Positions 24,307-34,055 of a DNA stretch of 64,000 bases are shown piece by piece. Position numbers and translations under genes: made by a program. Each line of letters begins with the position of its first letter. Within the stretch, counting starts at the first letter, position 1. The notes under the pieces were generated by a model. The model saw only the letters and a list, made by a program, of their open reading frames with translations. It did no database searches and was not told the origin of the DNA. Source of the stretch: Breznakia pachnodae (GTDB lineage Bacteria > Bacillota_I > Bacilli_A > Erysipelotrichales > Erysipelotrichaceae); the NCBI RefSeq assembly GCF_030814225.1, contig NZ_JAUSUR010000003.1, positions 62,001 through 126,000 on the forward strand. The letters run 5' to 3'.

Positions 24307-25545
24307 ATGACAAGATTTATTCGTAACCATGTAGACGATACACCAATCGTCGATAACGTATTTGCAGTAGTAGACCTGGCAAAAAAAGCCAAAGCACAAT
24401 TAGGAGAAGCCGCAGTTGTGGATGCAACAATCGGAGCTCTCTATGATGAAAGTGGACAATTAGTTGCTTTTCGTTCGGTATATCGACCATATAACGAAAT
24501 TGAAAGTAAGATCAAAGCAAATTATGCAGAGAGTTTTAGTGGCAACCCTGACTTCCGTAAACAGGTATATAACTGGGTAGTACAACAGGCTGATATGCGT
24601 TTGGCACATAGTACAATTGCGACACCAGGAGGAAGTGGTGCAGTAAGTACAACCATAAACAATATATTAGATCAGGGAGAAACTCTGATTATTCCTGATA
24701 TTGCATGGGGTTCTTATCGTTTAATGGCAACAATGAACAACATGGATGTGGAAACCTATAACTTATTTGAAGGTGACCACTTTAATATTGCTTCCTTTAA
24801 AGAAGTATGTAAAAGCGTAATGGATAAGCAAAAGAAAGTTCTTGTAATCATTAATGATCCATGTCATAATCCAACTGGTTATTCCTTATCACAGGAAGAA
24901 TGGGAAGAAGTTGTTATGTTCCTAAATGAAATTGGTGAACAGGGACCAGTTGTAATGTTGAATGACATTGCTTATATTGATTATTCTTATGACTTTAAAA
25001 ACAGTCGTAATTATTTAGAAACATTCAATGCAATTAGTGACAATGTAGCAATCGTCGTTGCCTTCTCTTCTAGTAAGACATTAACGGCATATGGGCTACG
25101 TTGTGGTGCTGCAGTTATTATGGCACAAAGTGACGAAAGTGTACGTCAGATTGAAATCGTTATGGAAAAGAGTGCCAGAGCAATCTGGAGTAATATTCCA
25201 AATGCAGCGATGGAAAACCTTGTGTATGTAACTACTGAAGGATTGAATGATTACTTGGAGGAAAAAGATTACTTTGTTTCTTTATTGGAAGAGCGTAGTA
25301 AGATTTTCCTAAAGGAAGCAAAAGAAGTTGGATTAAAACACTATCCATATAAAGAAGGGTTCTTTGTAACATTAAAGATTGAAGATAAAGATTTATGTAC
25401 AAAACTTCATGAAGCTTGCATGAAAGAACATATTTATACAGTACAAGTGAATAAAGGGATTCGTATCGCTTTATGTTCATTAAGTATAGAAAAGACAAAA
25501 GGACTGGCGAAAAGAATCAAGGAAATCTTTGATACACTATCGTAA
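24307..25545 (+). CDS. Class I/II aminotransferase, probably aromatic
   Basis: 412 residues, PLP enzyme of fold type I. NDPCHNPTGYSLS binds the carboxylate, NDIAYIDYSYDF binds the pyridine ring, and the Schiff-base Lys is in FSSSKTLTAYGLRCG. ATG 24307 has the SD AGGGAG; an earlier in-frame start lies in pheA. Directly behind pheA in one operon, it most likely makes Phe and Tyr from phenylpyruvate and hydroxyphenylpyruvate; aspartate as a second substrate is possible. The substrate is inferred from context. Confidence 0.85.
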   Translation: MTRFIRNHVDDTPIVDNVFAVVDLAKKAKAQLGEAAVVDATIGALYDESGQLVAFRSVYRPYNEIESKIKANYAESFSGNPDFRKQVYNWVVQQADMRLAHSTIATPGGSGAVSTTINNILDQGETLIIPDIAWGSYRLMATMNNMDVETYNLFEGDHFNIASFKEVCKSVMDKQKKVLVIINDPCHNPTGYSLSQEEWEEVVMFLNEIGEQGPVVMLNDIAYIDYSYDFKNSRNYLETFNAISDNVAIVVAFSSSKTLTAYGLRCGAAVIMAQSDESVRQIEIVMEKSARAIWSNIPNAAMENLVYVTTEGLNDYLEEKDYFVSLLEERSKIFLKEAKEVGLKHYPYKEGFFVTLKIEDKDLCTKLHEACMKEHIYTVQVNKGIRIALCSLSIEKTKGLAKRIKEIFDTLS

Positions 25546-25550
25546 ATGTC

Positions 25551-25579
25551 TGTCTGTATTTATTTGATACAGACATTTT
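25551..25579 (+). terminator. Terminator of the pheA operon
   Basis: Perfect stem TGTCTGTAT / ATACAGACA with a 7-base loop and four T. Confidence 0.75.
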
Positions 25580-25588
25580 GAGGTGAAG

Positions 25589-26458
25589 ATGAAAAGAAAA
25601 GTAATAATGATAGCAGCAGTGCTGTCAGTTATTCTTTGTCTAGTATTTTTAGGATCAATAGCATTATCAAATTCAGATGGAGCATATGGAGAGATGAGTT
25701 TGATGATACCCAATATACCTTCTTATGGTATTGTAATTTATGCTGTTGTAATTACAGCTTACATTATTGTATCAATGGTAAGAAGACGAAGAGCAGACGA
25801 AGAAGGAAGAAATCCAAGAAGAATATTATTACCAATTGTTATCTTAACGGTAGTGCTTGGTGTCTTGATTGCGTCTGGAAATAGAGAACCACAGCGATCA
25901 GGTTACGATACTTTGGCTGATATCAAAGATGGTGATTATCTTGAAATGGATGACTTACCGCCAATTAATATTGTTGGTGATATATCCGAAGATAAGATTG
26001 ATTATATTATTCGTGAATGTATTGAGAACCAGCCAGAAATATTATTGAAGGAAACAAAACTGATTCATTTGTGTACGCATGATGAATTTGAATCGCTTAA
26101 AGAGCGAATGAATGTAAAACAAGCAATTGCCTTTGCAACATCCATTGATAATAATATATATGTTGATTCCTCTATTTATGGATTACAGAGAGTAATAACT
26201 CATGAACTGGCACATAACTATGATTTTCGAAATGGATATATTAGTGGACAGTCATGGTTTAAAGCAAAATATGAAAGTATGATTAAAGATGATCGATTTA
26301 ATTCGTTACATGGTGTAATTGATATTATGTATGCAAGAAGTGATGCCAGTGAGTTTTTTGCTGAAGTAAGTGATGCATACTTCAATCGACCACACCATTT
26401 AAAGAAAGATTTCCCTGAATTATATGAGTTATTTAATGGGATATATAAAGAGGAGTAA
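25589..26458 (+). CDS. Membrane-anchored putative zinc metallopeptidase
   Basis: 289 residues (ATG 25589 behind GAGGTGAAG; a GTG six bases earlier is part of the SD). Three hydrophobic segments near the N-terminus (about 3-25, 45-62, 80-97) precede a soluble domain. That domain carries VITHELAHNYDF, an HExxH zinc motif with His205, Glu206 and His209, and a downstream ASEFFAEVSDAYF that could give the third ligand Glu. The pattern recalls gluzincin-like peptidases of lethal-factor type. Substrate unknown. It starts soon after the pheA terminator and leads into dtd, 8 bases on. Confidence 0.65.
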   Translation: MKRKVIMIAAVLSVILCLVFLGSIALSNSDGAYGEMSLMIPNIPSYGIVIYAVVITAYIIVSMVRRRRADEEGRNPRRILLPIVILTVVLGVLIASGNREPQRSGYDTLADIKDGDYLEMDDLPPINIVGDISEDKIDYIIRECIENQPEILLKETKLIHLCTHDEFESLKERMNVKQAIAFATSIDNNIYVDSSIYGLQRVITHELAHNYDFRNGYISGQSWFKAKYESMIKDDRFNSLHGVIDIMYARSDASEFFAEVSDAYFNRPHHLKKDFPELYELFNGIYKEE

Positions 26459-26466
26459 AGATAGGT

Positions 26467-26913
26467 ATGAAAGTTGTTATTCAAAGAGTAAGTTTCGCTT
26501 CTGTAAAGGTTGATGGCAACATAATTGGAGCTATTGATAAAGGATTCTTACTGCTTGTGGGAATCACCCATAGTGATGATGAAAGAATAGTAGAAAAAGT
26601 TGCGAATAAGATTATTAATATGCGAATTTTTGAAGATGAAAATCAGAAGATGAATAAAAGTCTTTTAGATGTAGATGGTGCGATTCTTAGTATTTCACAG
26701 TTTACATTATATGCAGATTGTAAGAAGGGAAACCGTCCTGGATTCACCAATGCTGCAAAACCAGATGCAGCAAATGCATTGTATGAATATTTTAATGAAC
26801 TGTTATCAAAACAGATAACAAAAGTAGAATGTGGTGAGTTTGGTACCGATATGAAGGTAGAACTTCTAAATGATGGACCAGTAACAATCGTATTAGATAG
26901 TGAGGAGTTATAA
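26467..26913 (+). CDS. dtd: D-aminoacyl-tRNA deacylase
   Basis: 148 residues. Hallmarks: MKVVIQRVSFASVKVDG, the catalytic SQFTLYADCKKGNRPGF and the cross-dimer motif DGPVTIVLDS. It hydrolyses D-amino acids from mischarged tRNA. SD is weak. The stop is directly followed by the folD ATG (TAAATG). Confidence 0.95.
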   Translation: MKVVIQRVSFASVKVDGNIIGAIDKGFLLLVGITHSDDERIVEKVANKIINMRIFEDENQKMNKSLLDVDGAILSISQFTLYADCKKGNRPGFTNAAKPDAANALYEYFNELLSKQITKVECGEFGTDMKVELLNDGPVTIVLDSEEL

Positions 26914-27771
26914 ATGGATAAAATAGTATATGGGAATGTGATTGCACAAAAAGTAAAAGATCAAATTAAAGTAGAAATCGATCAGCTGAAAGAAGAAGGC
27001 AAACGACTTCCTCATTTAGTTGTTATATTAGTAGGAGATGATGTAGGAAGTAAATCCTATGTTGCAGGAAAAGAAAAAGCGAGTATCGCTGTTGGGATGC
27101 AGAACAGTACTCTTCGCTATGAAGATACAATTAGTGAAAATGAACTGATTCAGGTAATTCAGGAATTGAACTATGATGACAATGTAGATGGTATCCTGGT
27201 TCAACTTCCACTACCAAAACACATAGATACCAACCGTGTACTATTTAGTATCAATCCTGATAAAGATGTGGATGGATTCCATCCATACAATATTGGAAAG
27301 ATGCTGATTGGTGAGGAAACAGTATTACCTTGTACACCAAAAGGAATTATGAAGATGCTGGAAGAAATTGGATATGATGACTTAAGTGGTAAAAAAGCAG
27401 TTGTAATTGGACGTAGTAATATTGTTGGAAAACCAATTGCTCAATTGCTTTTAAATAAAAATGCTACCGTTACCATTACTCATTCAAGAACAGAAGATAT
27501 TGAGAAAACAACAAGTCAGGCAGATATTGTAATTGCTGCAGTTGGAGTTGCTAAGTTGGTAAAAGGTGACTGGATTAAAGAAGGTGCTGTTGTAATTGAT
27601 GTTGGAGTAAATCGTGGTGAAGATGGAAAACTTTGTGGGGATGTAGACTTTGATGACTGTATTGATAAAGTAAAATACATAACTCCAGTTCCAAAAGGTG
27701 TCGGTCCAATGACGATTGCGATGTTACTTGAAAACACATTAGAAGCTTATCGACAAAGGGAGGATAAATAA
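26914..27771 (+). CDS. folD: Methylenetetrahydrofolate dehydrogenase/cyclohydrolase
   Basis: 285 residues. Active-site Lys in KSYVAGKEKAS, DGILVQLPLPKHI, DVDGFHPYNIGKM, NADP-binding GRSNIVGKPIAQLL and TPVPKGVGPMTIAMLLENT. Interconverts methylene-, methenyl- and formyl-tetrahydrofolate in the cytoplasm. SD GTGAGGAG lies at the end of dtd. Confidence 0.96.
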   Translation: MDKIVYGNVIAQKVKDQIKVEIDQLKEEGKRLPHLVVILVGDDVGSKSYVAGKEKASIAVGMQNSTLRYEDTISENELIQVIQELNYDDNVDGILVQLPLPKHIDTNRVLFSINPDKDVDGFHPYNIGKMLIGEETVLPCTPKGIMKMLEEIGYDDLSGKKAVVIGRSNIVGKPIAQLLLNKNATVTITHSRTEDIEKTTSQADIVIAAVGVAKLVKGDWIKEGAVVIDVGVNRGEDGKLCGDVDFDDCIDKVKYITPVPKGVGPMTIAMLLENTLEAYRQREDK

Positions 27772-27773
27772 TC

Positions 27774-27974
27774 ATGGAATACGATTTAAATGATATTGTA
27801 GAGATGAAGAAACCACATCCTTGTAAGAAAAGTAATTATTGGAAAATCATTCGTATGGGAGCAGATATTCGAATCAAATGTGAAGGTTGTGGATCATCAG
27901 TCATGTTTCCACGTAGAGAATTTGAAAAGAAACTAAAGAAAGTTGTAAAGAGAGCAGGTGAAGGTGATGAGTAA
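27774..27974 (+). CDS. DUF951 protein
   Basis: 66 residues, fully matching the DUF951 pattern of Bacillota: VEMKKPHPCKKSNYWKIIRM, GADIRIKCEGCGSSVMFPR, EFEKKLKK. Three Cys (PCK, CEGC) suggest metal or redox binding. Function unknown; the family is very often near ychF, folD or parB, as here. Its end overlaps the next lipoprotein gene by 8 bases. Confidence 0.9.
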   Translation: MEYDLNDIVEMKKPHPCKKSNYWKIIRMGADIRIKCEGCGSSVMFPRREFEKKLKKVVKRAGEGDE

Positions 27975-28467
27975 ACGATTATTGATTGCATCACTTTTGT
28001 TCTTGGCAGTAGGTTGTTCCCAAGAAGAACCAGAGAAGAGTACAACTGTATGTACCTTCAATGATGCAGATTCAGGAATTACCATTGACCAGAAGATTAA
28101 ATTAACAGCTGGTGATGATGAACTGTATACAATAGAAGACTCTGAATCATTTACGTTTGAAAGCGTAGAACGTTATCAAAGTGATATCGATGCAAGAGTA
28201 GAAGATTATAAAGAGAAAAAGAAATGTGGCGAAAAAGTTGGAGACAAGTGCAGTGAAAGTGTTAGCTTTGACTGGGAATTAAAAGATAATGTTCTTTCAT
28301 CAACAACGACAATTGATATAACCAAAGCAATTGAGAATGAAGAAAAGATTAGTGTCTTTGATGAAATGCCAAAAGATGATGAGTATATTTCTTTAAAACA
28401 GACAATCAAATCGTTAAAAGATCAAGGATATACTTGCGAGGATACAAAGAAAGAAAAAGCTAAGTAA
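27967..28467 (+). CDS. Lipoprotein of unknown function
   Basis: 166 residues. Signal peptide with lipobox LAVGC, then a polar acidic domain with VCTFNDADSGITIDQKIKLT, which looks like the DUF1307-type small lipoprotein pattern of Bacillota. Four Cys beyond the lipobox (CTF, KKCG, DKCSES, YTCED) could form disulfides outside the membrane. ATG 27967 with SD AGGTGAAGG; a GTG 9 bases earlier is in frame. Confidence 0.7.
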   Translation: MSKRLLIASLLFLAVGCSQEEPEKSTTVCTFNDADSGITIDQKIKLTAGDDELYTIEDSESFTFESVERYQSDIDARVEDYKEKKKCGEKVGDKCSESVSFDWELKDNVLSSTTTIDITKAIENEEKISVFDEMPKDDEYISLKQTIKSLKDQGYTCEDTKKEKAK

Positions 28468-28490
28468 AAACGTTCAGGAAAGAGGGGACC

Positions 28491-29087
28491 ATGAAAAGAT
28501 TATTAAGTGTAATGCTAATATTGGGAATCGTATTGGCAGGATGTAGTGAAGATAAAAAAGAAACTTCAGAAGATAGCGCAAATACTACTATATATAGCAA
28601 CTTTGAAGACAATGGGTTTAAAACTTTATATCGCTTTGATTATGGGAATAATGCATATTCAAAAGATGTAGTTTGTGAGAACTTTGAAACAGGTGATGAA
28701 TGTAGTGATGAAGAAGTATTGTTTGAAACAATACTAATTACAATTACAGCAGAAGATGGACACTTCTATCATGCTTATTTAAATGAAGATGGTGAAGTGG
28801 AACTTGTGACAATTGGAAAACGTACAAGTGATTCTTCACTCTATTATGTAAATAACCTCAAAGAAGATACAAAAGAGATTACTGCATTTCTTGGTGATGA
28901 ATACTGTATCGCTATTGTTGGTGAAAATGATACCTGTAGTGGTGAATTAGGTGAACTAATAAACAACTTTGAAGGCGAAGCGCAAGAACTTATGGAAAAA
29001 GATAAGGTATCTGTAGACAGCTTAAAGGAGTACTTTAGCTGGCTTTATGACACGGAAGGAAAAGCAGTTGAAAACGATTTAAAATAA
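28491..29087 (+). CDS. Lipoprotein of unknown function
   Basis: 198 residues. Lipobox LAGCSEDK at about residue 18, then an acidic soluble domain (TLYRFDYGNNAYSKDVVCEN, ECSDEE, DEYCIAIVGENDTCSGELGE) with paired Cys. Same type and operon as the lipoprotein before it, 23 bases downstream, though sequence similarity between them is slight. SD GAGGGGACC. Ends at a strong terminator. Confidence 0.7.
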   Translation: MKRLLSVMLILGIVLAGCSEDKKETSEDSANTTIYSNFEDNGFKTLYRFDYGNNAYSKDVVCENFETGDECSDEEVLFETILITITAEDGHFYHAYLNEDGEVELVTIGKRTSDSSLYYVNNLKEDTKEITAFLGDEYCIAIVGENDTCSGELGELINNFEGEAQELMEKDKVSVDSLKEYFSWLYDTEGKAVENDLK

Positions 29088-29096
29088 AACAATATT

Positions 29097-29128
29097 GATA
29101 ATTACATAAACCTGTAATTATCTTTTTT
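29097..29128 (+). terminator. Terminator after the lipoprotein genes
   Basis: Perfect 10-bp stem GATAATTACA / TGTAATTATC with six T. Confidence 0.9.
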
Positions 29129-29167
29129 AGGTAAGAAGTAGAATGAGGCATAAAGTCGCTTATTATC

Positions 29168-29196
29168 TTGCTTATTTAAGGAAAAGATTGTAAACT
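29168..29196 (+). promoter_or_regulatory. Promoter of ychF
   Basis: TTGCTT (29168-29173), 17-base spacer, TAAACT (29191-29196), about 27 bases before the ychF start. Confidence 0.55.
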
Positions 29197-29222
29197 ATAA
29201 AAGTTGAGAGGATGATGAAATA

Positions 29223-30323
29223 ATGGCTTTAACAGCAGGAATTGTAGGATTACCAAATGTAGGAAAATCGACATTATTTAATGCGATTACAAAGTCACAG
29301 GTGGAAGCAGCAAACTATCCATTTGCGACAATAGAACCAAATGTAGGAGTAGTGGAAGTACCAGACTATCGTGTGGATCGTTTAGTTGAAATTGTAGTAC
29401 CAAAGAAAACAATTTATACAACTTTTGAATTTACAGATATTGCAGGTCTTGTGAAAGGTGCAAGTAAAGGAGAAGGACTAGGAAATCAGTTCTTATCAAA
29501 TATTCGTTTAACTGATGCTATCTGTCATGTAGTACGTTGTTTTGAAGACAATGATGTTACCCATGTAGAAGGTAGTGTAGATCCGATTCGTGATATTGAG
29601 ATTATTAACTTAGAGTTAATCTTGGCAGACTTACAGACAATTGAAAATCGTCTGTCGAAAGTAGAACGTAAGGCAAAAGCAAAAGATGCAGAAGGTATTG
29701 CAGAGAAAGCAGTGCTTGAAAAAGTAAAGGCAGCACTGGAAGCAGAAAAACCAGCTCGTAGTGTAGAACTAAATAAAGAAGAATCAGCAGTAGTAAAAGG
29801 ATTTCAATTGCTTACATTAAAACCAATGATTTATGTAGCAAACATTGGTGAAGATGAAATCAATAACCCAGATAAAAATGAACACTATTGTAAAGTAAAA
29901 GAATTAGCTGCAAGTGAAAACAATGATGTAGTTTCTATCTCGGCTAAAATCGAAGAAGAACTATCAGTATTGGATAAAGAAGAAAAAGAGATGTTCCTGG
30001 CAGAATTAGGAATTGAAGAAAGTGGTTTGGATAAAGTAATTAGAGCAAGCTATCATATGCTCGATTTATGTACTTACTTTACTGCTGGTGAAGTAGAAGT
30101 ACGTGCATGGACATTTAGAAAAGGTATGACTGCTCCTCAATGTGCTGGTATTATCCATACTGACTTTCAAAGAGGGTTTATCCGTGCGGAAACAATCTCG
30201 TTTGAAGATATGGATACATATGGAAGTGAACAGGCTGCAAAGGATGCAGGTAAACTTCGTTCTGAAGGAAAAGAATATATTGTACAGGATGGAGACATCA
30301 TGCACTTTAGATTTAATGTGTAA
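29223..30323 (+). CDS. ychF: Redox-regulated ATPase/GTPase YchF
   Basis: 366 residues, Obg superfamily. G1 is [16 protein letters not shown]3 is [20 protein letters not shown], and the NxxE motif in YVANIGEDE replaces NKxD, which explains the family's preference for ATP. C-terminal TGS domain with [18 protein letters not shown] and [15 protein letters not shown]. It associates with ribosomes and acts in stress responses. Confidence 0.96.
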   Translation: MALTAGIVGLPNVGKSTLFNAITKSQVEAANYPFATIEPNVGVVEVPDYRVDRLVEIVVPKKTIYTTFEFTDIAGLVKGASKGEGLGNQFLSNIRLTDAICHVVRCFEDNDVTHVEGSVDPIRDIEIINLELILADLQTIENRLSKVERKAKAKDAEGIAEKAVLEKVKAALEAEKPARSVELNKEESAVVKGFQLLTLKPMIYVANIGEDEINNPDKNEHYCKVKELAASENNDVVSISAKIEEELSVLDKEEKEMFLAELGIEESGLDKVIRASYHMLDLCTYFTAGEVEVRAWTFRKGMTAPQCAGIIHTDFQRGFIRAETISFEDMDTYGSEQAAKDAGKLRSEGKEYIVQDGDIMHFRFNV

Positions 30324-30381
30324 AATCACTACACAACATTAAAAAATCGATAATTTCATGTTATCATAATAGTATAAAGCG

Positions 30382-30408
30382 AAGGTAGTCACAGAGATTA
30401 CCTTTTTT
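30382..30408 (+). terminator. Terminator of ychF
   Basis: Stem AAGGTAGTC / GATTACCTT (one G-U pair) and six T. Confidence 0.75.
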
Positions 30409-30478
30409 AATTCGGTAATTTCTCCTATGGAGATAATAGAAGTACAAACATATAATGAAAGTGGATAGAGGTAATACG

Positions 30479-32392
30479 ATGAGTAAACGATGGATCGATA
30501 TTATGGATTACTTGGATGAACATACGGTCGCAACAAGCGAAGCCATGGCAGAAGCACTATATGTCAGTCCTAAAACAATTCGAACAGAGCTAAAGAAACT
30601 TGGTGCAGTTTTGAATCATCATGGTGCAGAGATTATTTCAAAGCAAAGAATAGGATATTCTCTGATTGTGAATGATGAAAAGAAACTTCGTGATTTTAAG
30701 GTGGAATTAAATCAGGAAATCATCAATCATCCAATGACAAAGGAAGATCGCATTCAGTTTCAATTGGAATTACTTTTACTAAATAATGACAAGTACATAA
30801 AGATTGATGATATAGCTGATCAACTATACATTTCTAAATCTAGTGTATCGCAGGATTTAAAAGAAGTAAGAACAATTCTGGAAGAATTCAATTTAACGTT
30901 AGTTACCCGTCCAAATTATGGCATCAAAGTAGAAGGAAAAGAATTTGATTTTCGACTTTGTACTGCCTCGCATACAATTAAGAGATTAGATTTTAACTAT
31001 CATGAAGATACCAACGAACAAGTTCGTAAGATTAATTATTGTGTATCAAAACACCTGAATGAATCCAACATCAAAATTAGTGATGTTACTTATCACAACT
31101 TACTGATTCATATTTATATTGCAATGATTCGTATTAAAGAAGGACATTATGTTCCAATGAATGTAGATCAATTAAAAGATATGAAGAAAAGTGATGAGTA
31201 TCGCTTAGCGATGAAGGTAGTTGCAGAGTTAGAAGAAATCTTTGATATTGAAATACCAGAATCAGAAATTGGTTATCTGGCAATACACTTCTCTGGAAAA
31301 CAGTTTATTGAAATCAAACCAGAGGAAGAGAACTTTGTAGTTACTACAGAAATTGATAAGATTGTAAAACATATGTTATCAGAAATAAAGAGTAGCTATA
31401 ACATTGATTTGACCAATGATTTTGAACTGAGGATGAGTCTGGCATTACATCTGGTACCAATGGATATTCGTCTAAAATATGATATGTATTTAAGGAATCC
31501 ACTGTTAAGTGAAATCAAGCAACGATATACATTAGCCTATATGCTGGCAACATCAGCCTGCGGGGTTTTAAGAAAACATTATCAAAAGGATATTTATGAA
31601 GATGAGATAAGTTATATTGCTTTGCATTTTAATCTGGCATTAGAAAGAAATAAAAGTACGATTTCAAAAAAGAATATTGTGATTGTCTGTGCAACAGGAA
31701 GAGGTAGTTCTTCACTGTTAGTATACAAATTTGAAACCGAAGTAGGTGCGTATCTGAATACGATTGAAACCTGTGATGTAGGACAGTTAAAGTTTTTTGA
31801 TTTTGACACTGTTGATTATGTAATCACAACGGTGCCAATTCCATTTAGTGTACCCAAACCAATCTTAGAAGTACAGTTCTTTCTTGATGATGGTGATGTA
31901 AAAGCGTTAAAGAATTTCTTAAGTGGAAAAACATCATTTTCATTTAGCGAGAACTTTGATCCACGTCTGTTTATCAGTAGTTTATCTGCAAAGACCAAAG
32001 AAGAAGTAATTCAAAAAATGGTTGATAGAATTAAAGAAGTAAAAACAATACCAGATAATTTTTATGATTTGGTAATGAAGAGAGAAAGTATGGCAGTAAC
32101 AGCGTTTGGAAACCTAGTTGCTATTCCACATCCTAGTGAAGTGCTTGGTGATGAAACGTTTGTCTGTATTGCTATTTTAGATGAGCCAATAAGGTGGGAA
32201 GCAGTAGAGGTACAATTTATCTTTATGATGTCGATGAAAAAAGAACGTGATGAAGATATGGAATCTTTTTCAACAATGATTTCACGATTGTTACTAAACC
32301 CAGCTTATATAAATGAGATGATACGAACAAGAGACTATCAGACATTGGCAAATTGTTTTAATCAGATAGAGAAGGAAATGAGGAGTGAATAA
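30479..32392 (+). CDS. PRD-containing transcriptional regulator (BglG/MtlR/LicR type)
   Basis: 637 residues. Two N-terminal helix-turn-helix units (SEAMAEALYVSPKTIRTELKKL; IDDIADQLYISKSSVSQDLKEV), two PTS regulation domains with conserved His (HNLLIHIYIAMIRIKEGHY, IGYLAIHFSG; RMSLALHL, ISYIALHF), an EIIB-like domain with the phosphorylatable Cys in VCATGRGSSSLLVYKFE, and an EIIA-like domain (AIPHPSEVLG). Phosphate flow through the PTS sets its activity. ATG 30479 has SD AGAGG; the earlier in-frame ATG at 30455 has none. It leads the PTS operon it presumably controls. Confidence 0.9.
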   Translation: MSKRWIDIMDYLDEHTVATSEAMAEALYVSPKTIRTELKKLGAVLNHHGAEIISKQRIGYSLIVNDEKKLRDFKVELNQEIINHPMTKEDRIQFQLELLLLNNDKYIKIDDIADQLYISKSSVSQDLKEVRTILEEFNLTLVTRPNYGIKVEGKEFDFRLCTASHTIKRLDFNYHEDTNEQVRKINYCVSKHLNESNIKISDVTYHNLLIHIYIAMIRIKEGHYVPMNVDQLKDMKKSDEYRLAMKVVAELEEIFDIEIPESEIGYLAIHFSGKQFIEIKPEEENFVVTTEIDKIVKHMLSEIKSSYNIDLTNDFELRMSLALHLVPMDIRLKYDMYLRNPLLSEIKQRYTLAYMLATSACGVLRKHYQKDIYEDEISYIALHFNLALERNKSTISKKNIVIVCATGRGSSSLLVYKFETEVGAYLNTIETCDVGQLKFFDFDTVDYVITTVPIPFSVPKPILEVQFFLDDGDVKALKNFLSGKTSFSFSENFDPRLFISSLSAKTKEEVIQKMVDRIKEVKTIPDNFYDLVMKRESMAVTAFGNLVAIPHPSEVLGDETFVCIAILDEPIRWEAVEVQFIFMMSMKKERDEDMESFSTMISRLLLNPAYINEMIRTRDYQTLANCFNQIEKEMRSE

Positions 32393-32393
32393 T

Positions 32394-32714
32394 ATGGATG
32401 AGACTTATGAGGTGTCTTTTCAACTAATCTTGGCTGCCGGAAATTCTAAGTCGGAATCAATGGTAGCAATTCGAAAGGCACGTGAAGGCGATTTTGAAGA
32501 GGCACAACAGCATGTGAATAATGCACAAGATTCCCTGACTGAAGCGCATCAGATACAAACGAATCTGATACAGGGAGAAGCAAGAGGAGAAAAACCTGAG
32601 GTTACCTTAATTATGGTACATGCACAAGACCATTTAAATATGGCATTACTTACAATGGATCAGGCGAAAGAAATGATACATTTGTATAGAGAAATATATA
32701 ACTTAAAGAGATAA
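32394..32714 (+). CDS. PTS lactose/cellobiose-type EIIA
   Basis: 106 residues, three-helix bundle. SFQLILAAGNSKSESMVAIRKA and the phospho-accepting His in MVHAQDHLNMALLT. Start at ATG 32394 (SD GAGGAG); it begins one base after the regulator stop. Takes phosphate from HPr and passes it to the EIIB at 35079. Confidence 0.92.
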   Translation: MDETYEVSFQLILAAGNSKSESMVAIRKAREGDFEEAQQHVNNAQDSLTEAHQIQTNLIQGEARGEKPEVTLIMVHAQDHLNMALLTMDQAKEMIHLYREIYNLKR

Positions 32715-32759
32715 AGGGAGAAAGTAAGGGAATATCAAGGAAAAAAATAGGAGAAAAAT

Positions 32760-34055
32760 ATGAATAAATTTGTTACAGCATTACAAAAGGTTTTAATGCC
32801 TATTGCAAACAAAATGAACAAAAACAATTATATTAAGGCAATGCGTGATGGATTCATGTTGGCATTACCATTTACTATGACTGGTTCTATTTTAACTGCA
32901 TTGGCTTCGATGCCGTTTTTGGCAGATATCTTTTCAGAATCTACATTACAGATGATCAATACATTTGTGGCACCATCTTCGGTATATTCAAATAGTATAT
33001 ATTCATTATTTGTAGTAGTTGGAATATCTTATAGTTTAGCTAAGACTTATGGTATTAATAAAATTCACTGTGCTATGACCGCATTAGTTAGTATGTTGAT
33101 TACTATTCCAACATCAATCATTACGGAAAGTGGAGAAGTTGTTGAAGGCGCCTTGTCACATTCTCAACTTGGTTCATCAGCCATCTTCACTGCGATGATT
33201 ATGGCATTTGTAATAACAGAACTATATCGCTGGGCAGTAAATCATAAATTAACAATTAACTTACCAAGCAGTGTTCCAGCATCAATTCAAGATTCATTTA
33301 CATCATTTATACCATCAACATTATGTATGGTATTTGCATTGATTATTTGTGCAGCATTCAAACAAACATCATATGGAACGATTGGCGCATTCTTATTCAC
33401 AATGCTTCAACAACCACTGTCAGTATTAGGAAACAGTCCAATTGCGGCAATTGTTGCAGGTGTACTTAATAATATTTTCTGGTTCTTTGGATTGCATGGA
33501 CAAACATTGGTTAGTAGTATATTCTCACCATTCTGGAAACCGGCAGCAGCTGAAAATATTGCAGCTTTAGCAGCAGGAAAAGCATTGCCAAATCTGATTT
33601 CATCAGGATTTGTAAACACATGGATCTGGTTTGGAGGATGGATTTCAATTCCACTTCTAATTGCATTATGGTTATACAGAAAGAAACGTAAAGACTGGAA
33701 AGAAGTTTTGAAGATTTCTGCAGTACCTGGATTCTTTAATATCTATGAACCATTAATGTTTGGTTTACCACTCGTACTAAACCCATTTATGTTAATTCCA
33801 ATGATTCTTACTCCACTAATTAGTGGTACTGTTGGTTATCTGGTAACAGTGGCTGGAATTGTACCATTTAGTACAGGGATTGATTTACCAATTACCATTC
33901 CACTAGGATTAAATGGAATACTTGGGTCCAATGATATCTTGACTGGAGTAATCCAATTGTTATGTGTTCCAGTTCTGGTGGCCATCTGGTATTTCTTCTT
34001 AAGTGTACAAGATAAATCAGAACGAGAATCTGGTGTTTATACAGATGAAGCATAA
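32760..34055 (+). CDS. PTS cellobiose-type EIIC permease
   Basis: 431 residues, about ten membrane segments. Typical CelB-like features: GFMLALPFTMTGSI near the N-terminus, IFWFFGLHGQTLVSSIFSPFW, and the sugar-phosphorylation region FNIYEPLMFGLPLVLNPFMLIP with the conserved Glu. The sugar is a beta-glucoside or chitobiose-like disaccharide by family; not determinable here. Ends 11 bases inside the next gene. Confidence 0.92.
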   Translation: MNKFVTALQKVLMPIANKMNKNNYIKAMRDGFMLALPFTMTGSILTALASMPFLADIFSESTLQMINTFVAPSSVYSNSIYSLFVVVGISYSLAKTYGINKIHCAMTALVSMLITIPTSIITESGEVVEGALSHSQLGSSAIFTAMIMAFVITELYRWAVNHKLTINLPSSVPASIQDSFTSFIPSTLCMVFALIICAAFKQTSYGTIGAFLFTMLQQPLSVLGNSPIAAIVAGVLNNIFWFFGLHGQTLVSSIFSPFWKPAAAENIAALAAGKALPNLISSGFVNTWIWFGGWISIPLLIALWLYRKKRKDWKEVLKISAVPGFFNIYEPLMFGLPLVLNPFMLIPMILTPLISGTVGYLVTVAGIVPFSTGIDLPITIPLGLNGILGSNDILTGVIQLLCVPVLVAIWYFFLSVQDKSERESGVYTDEA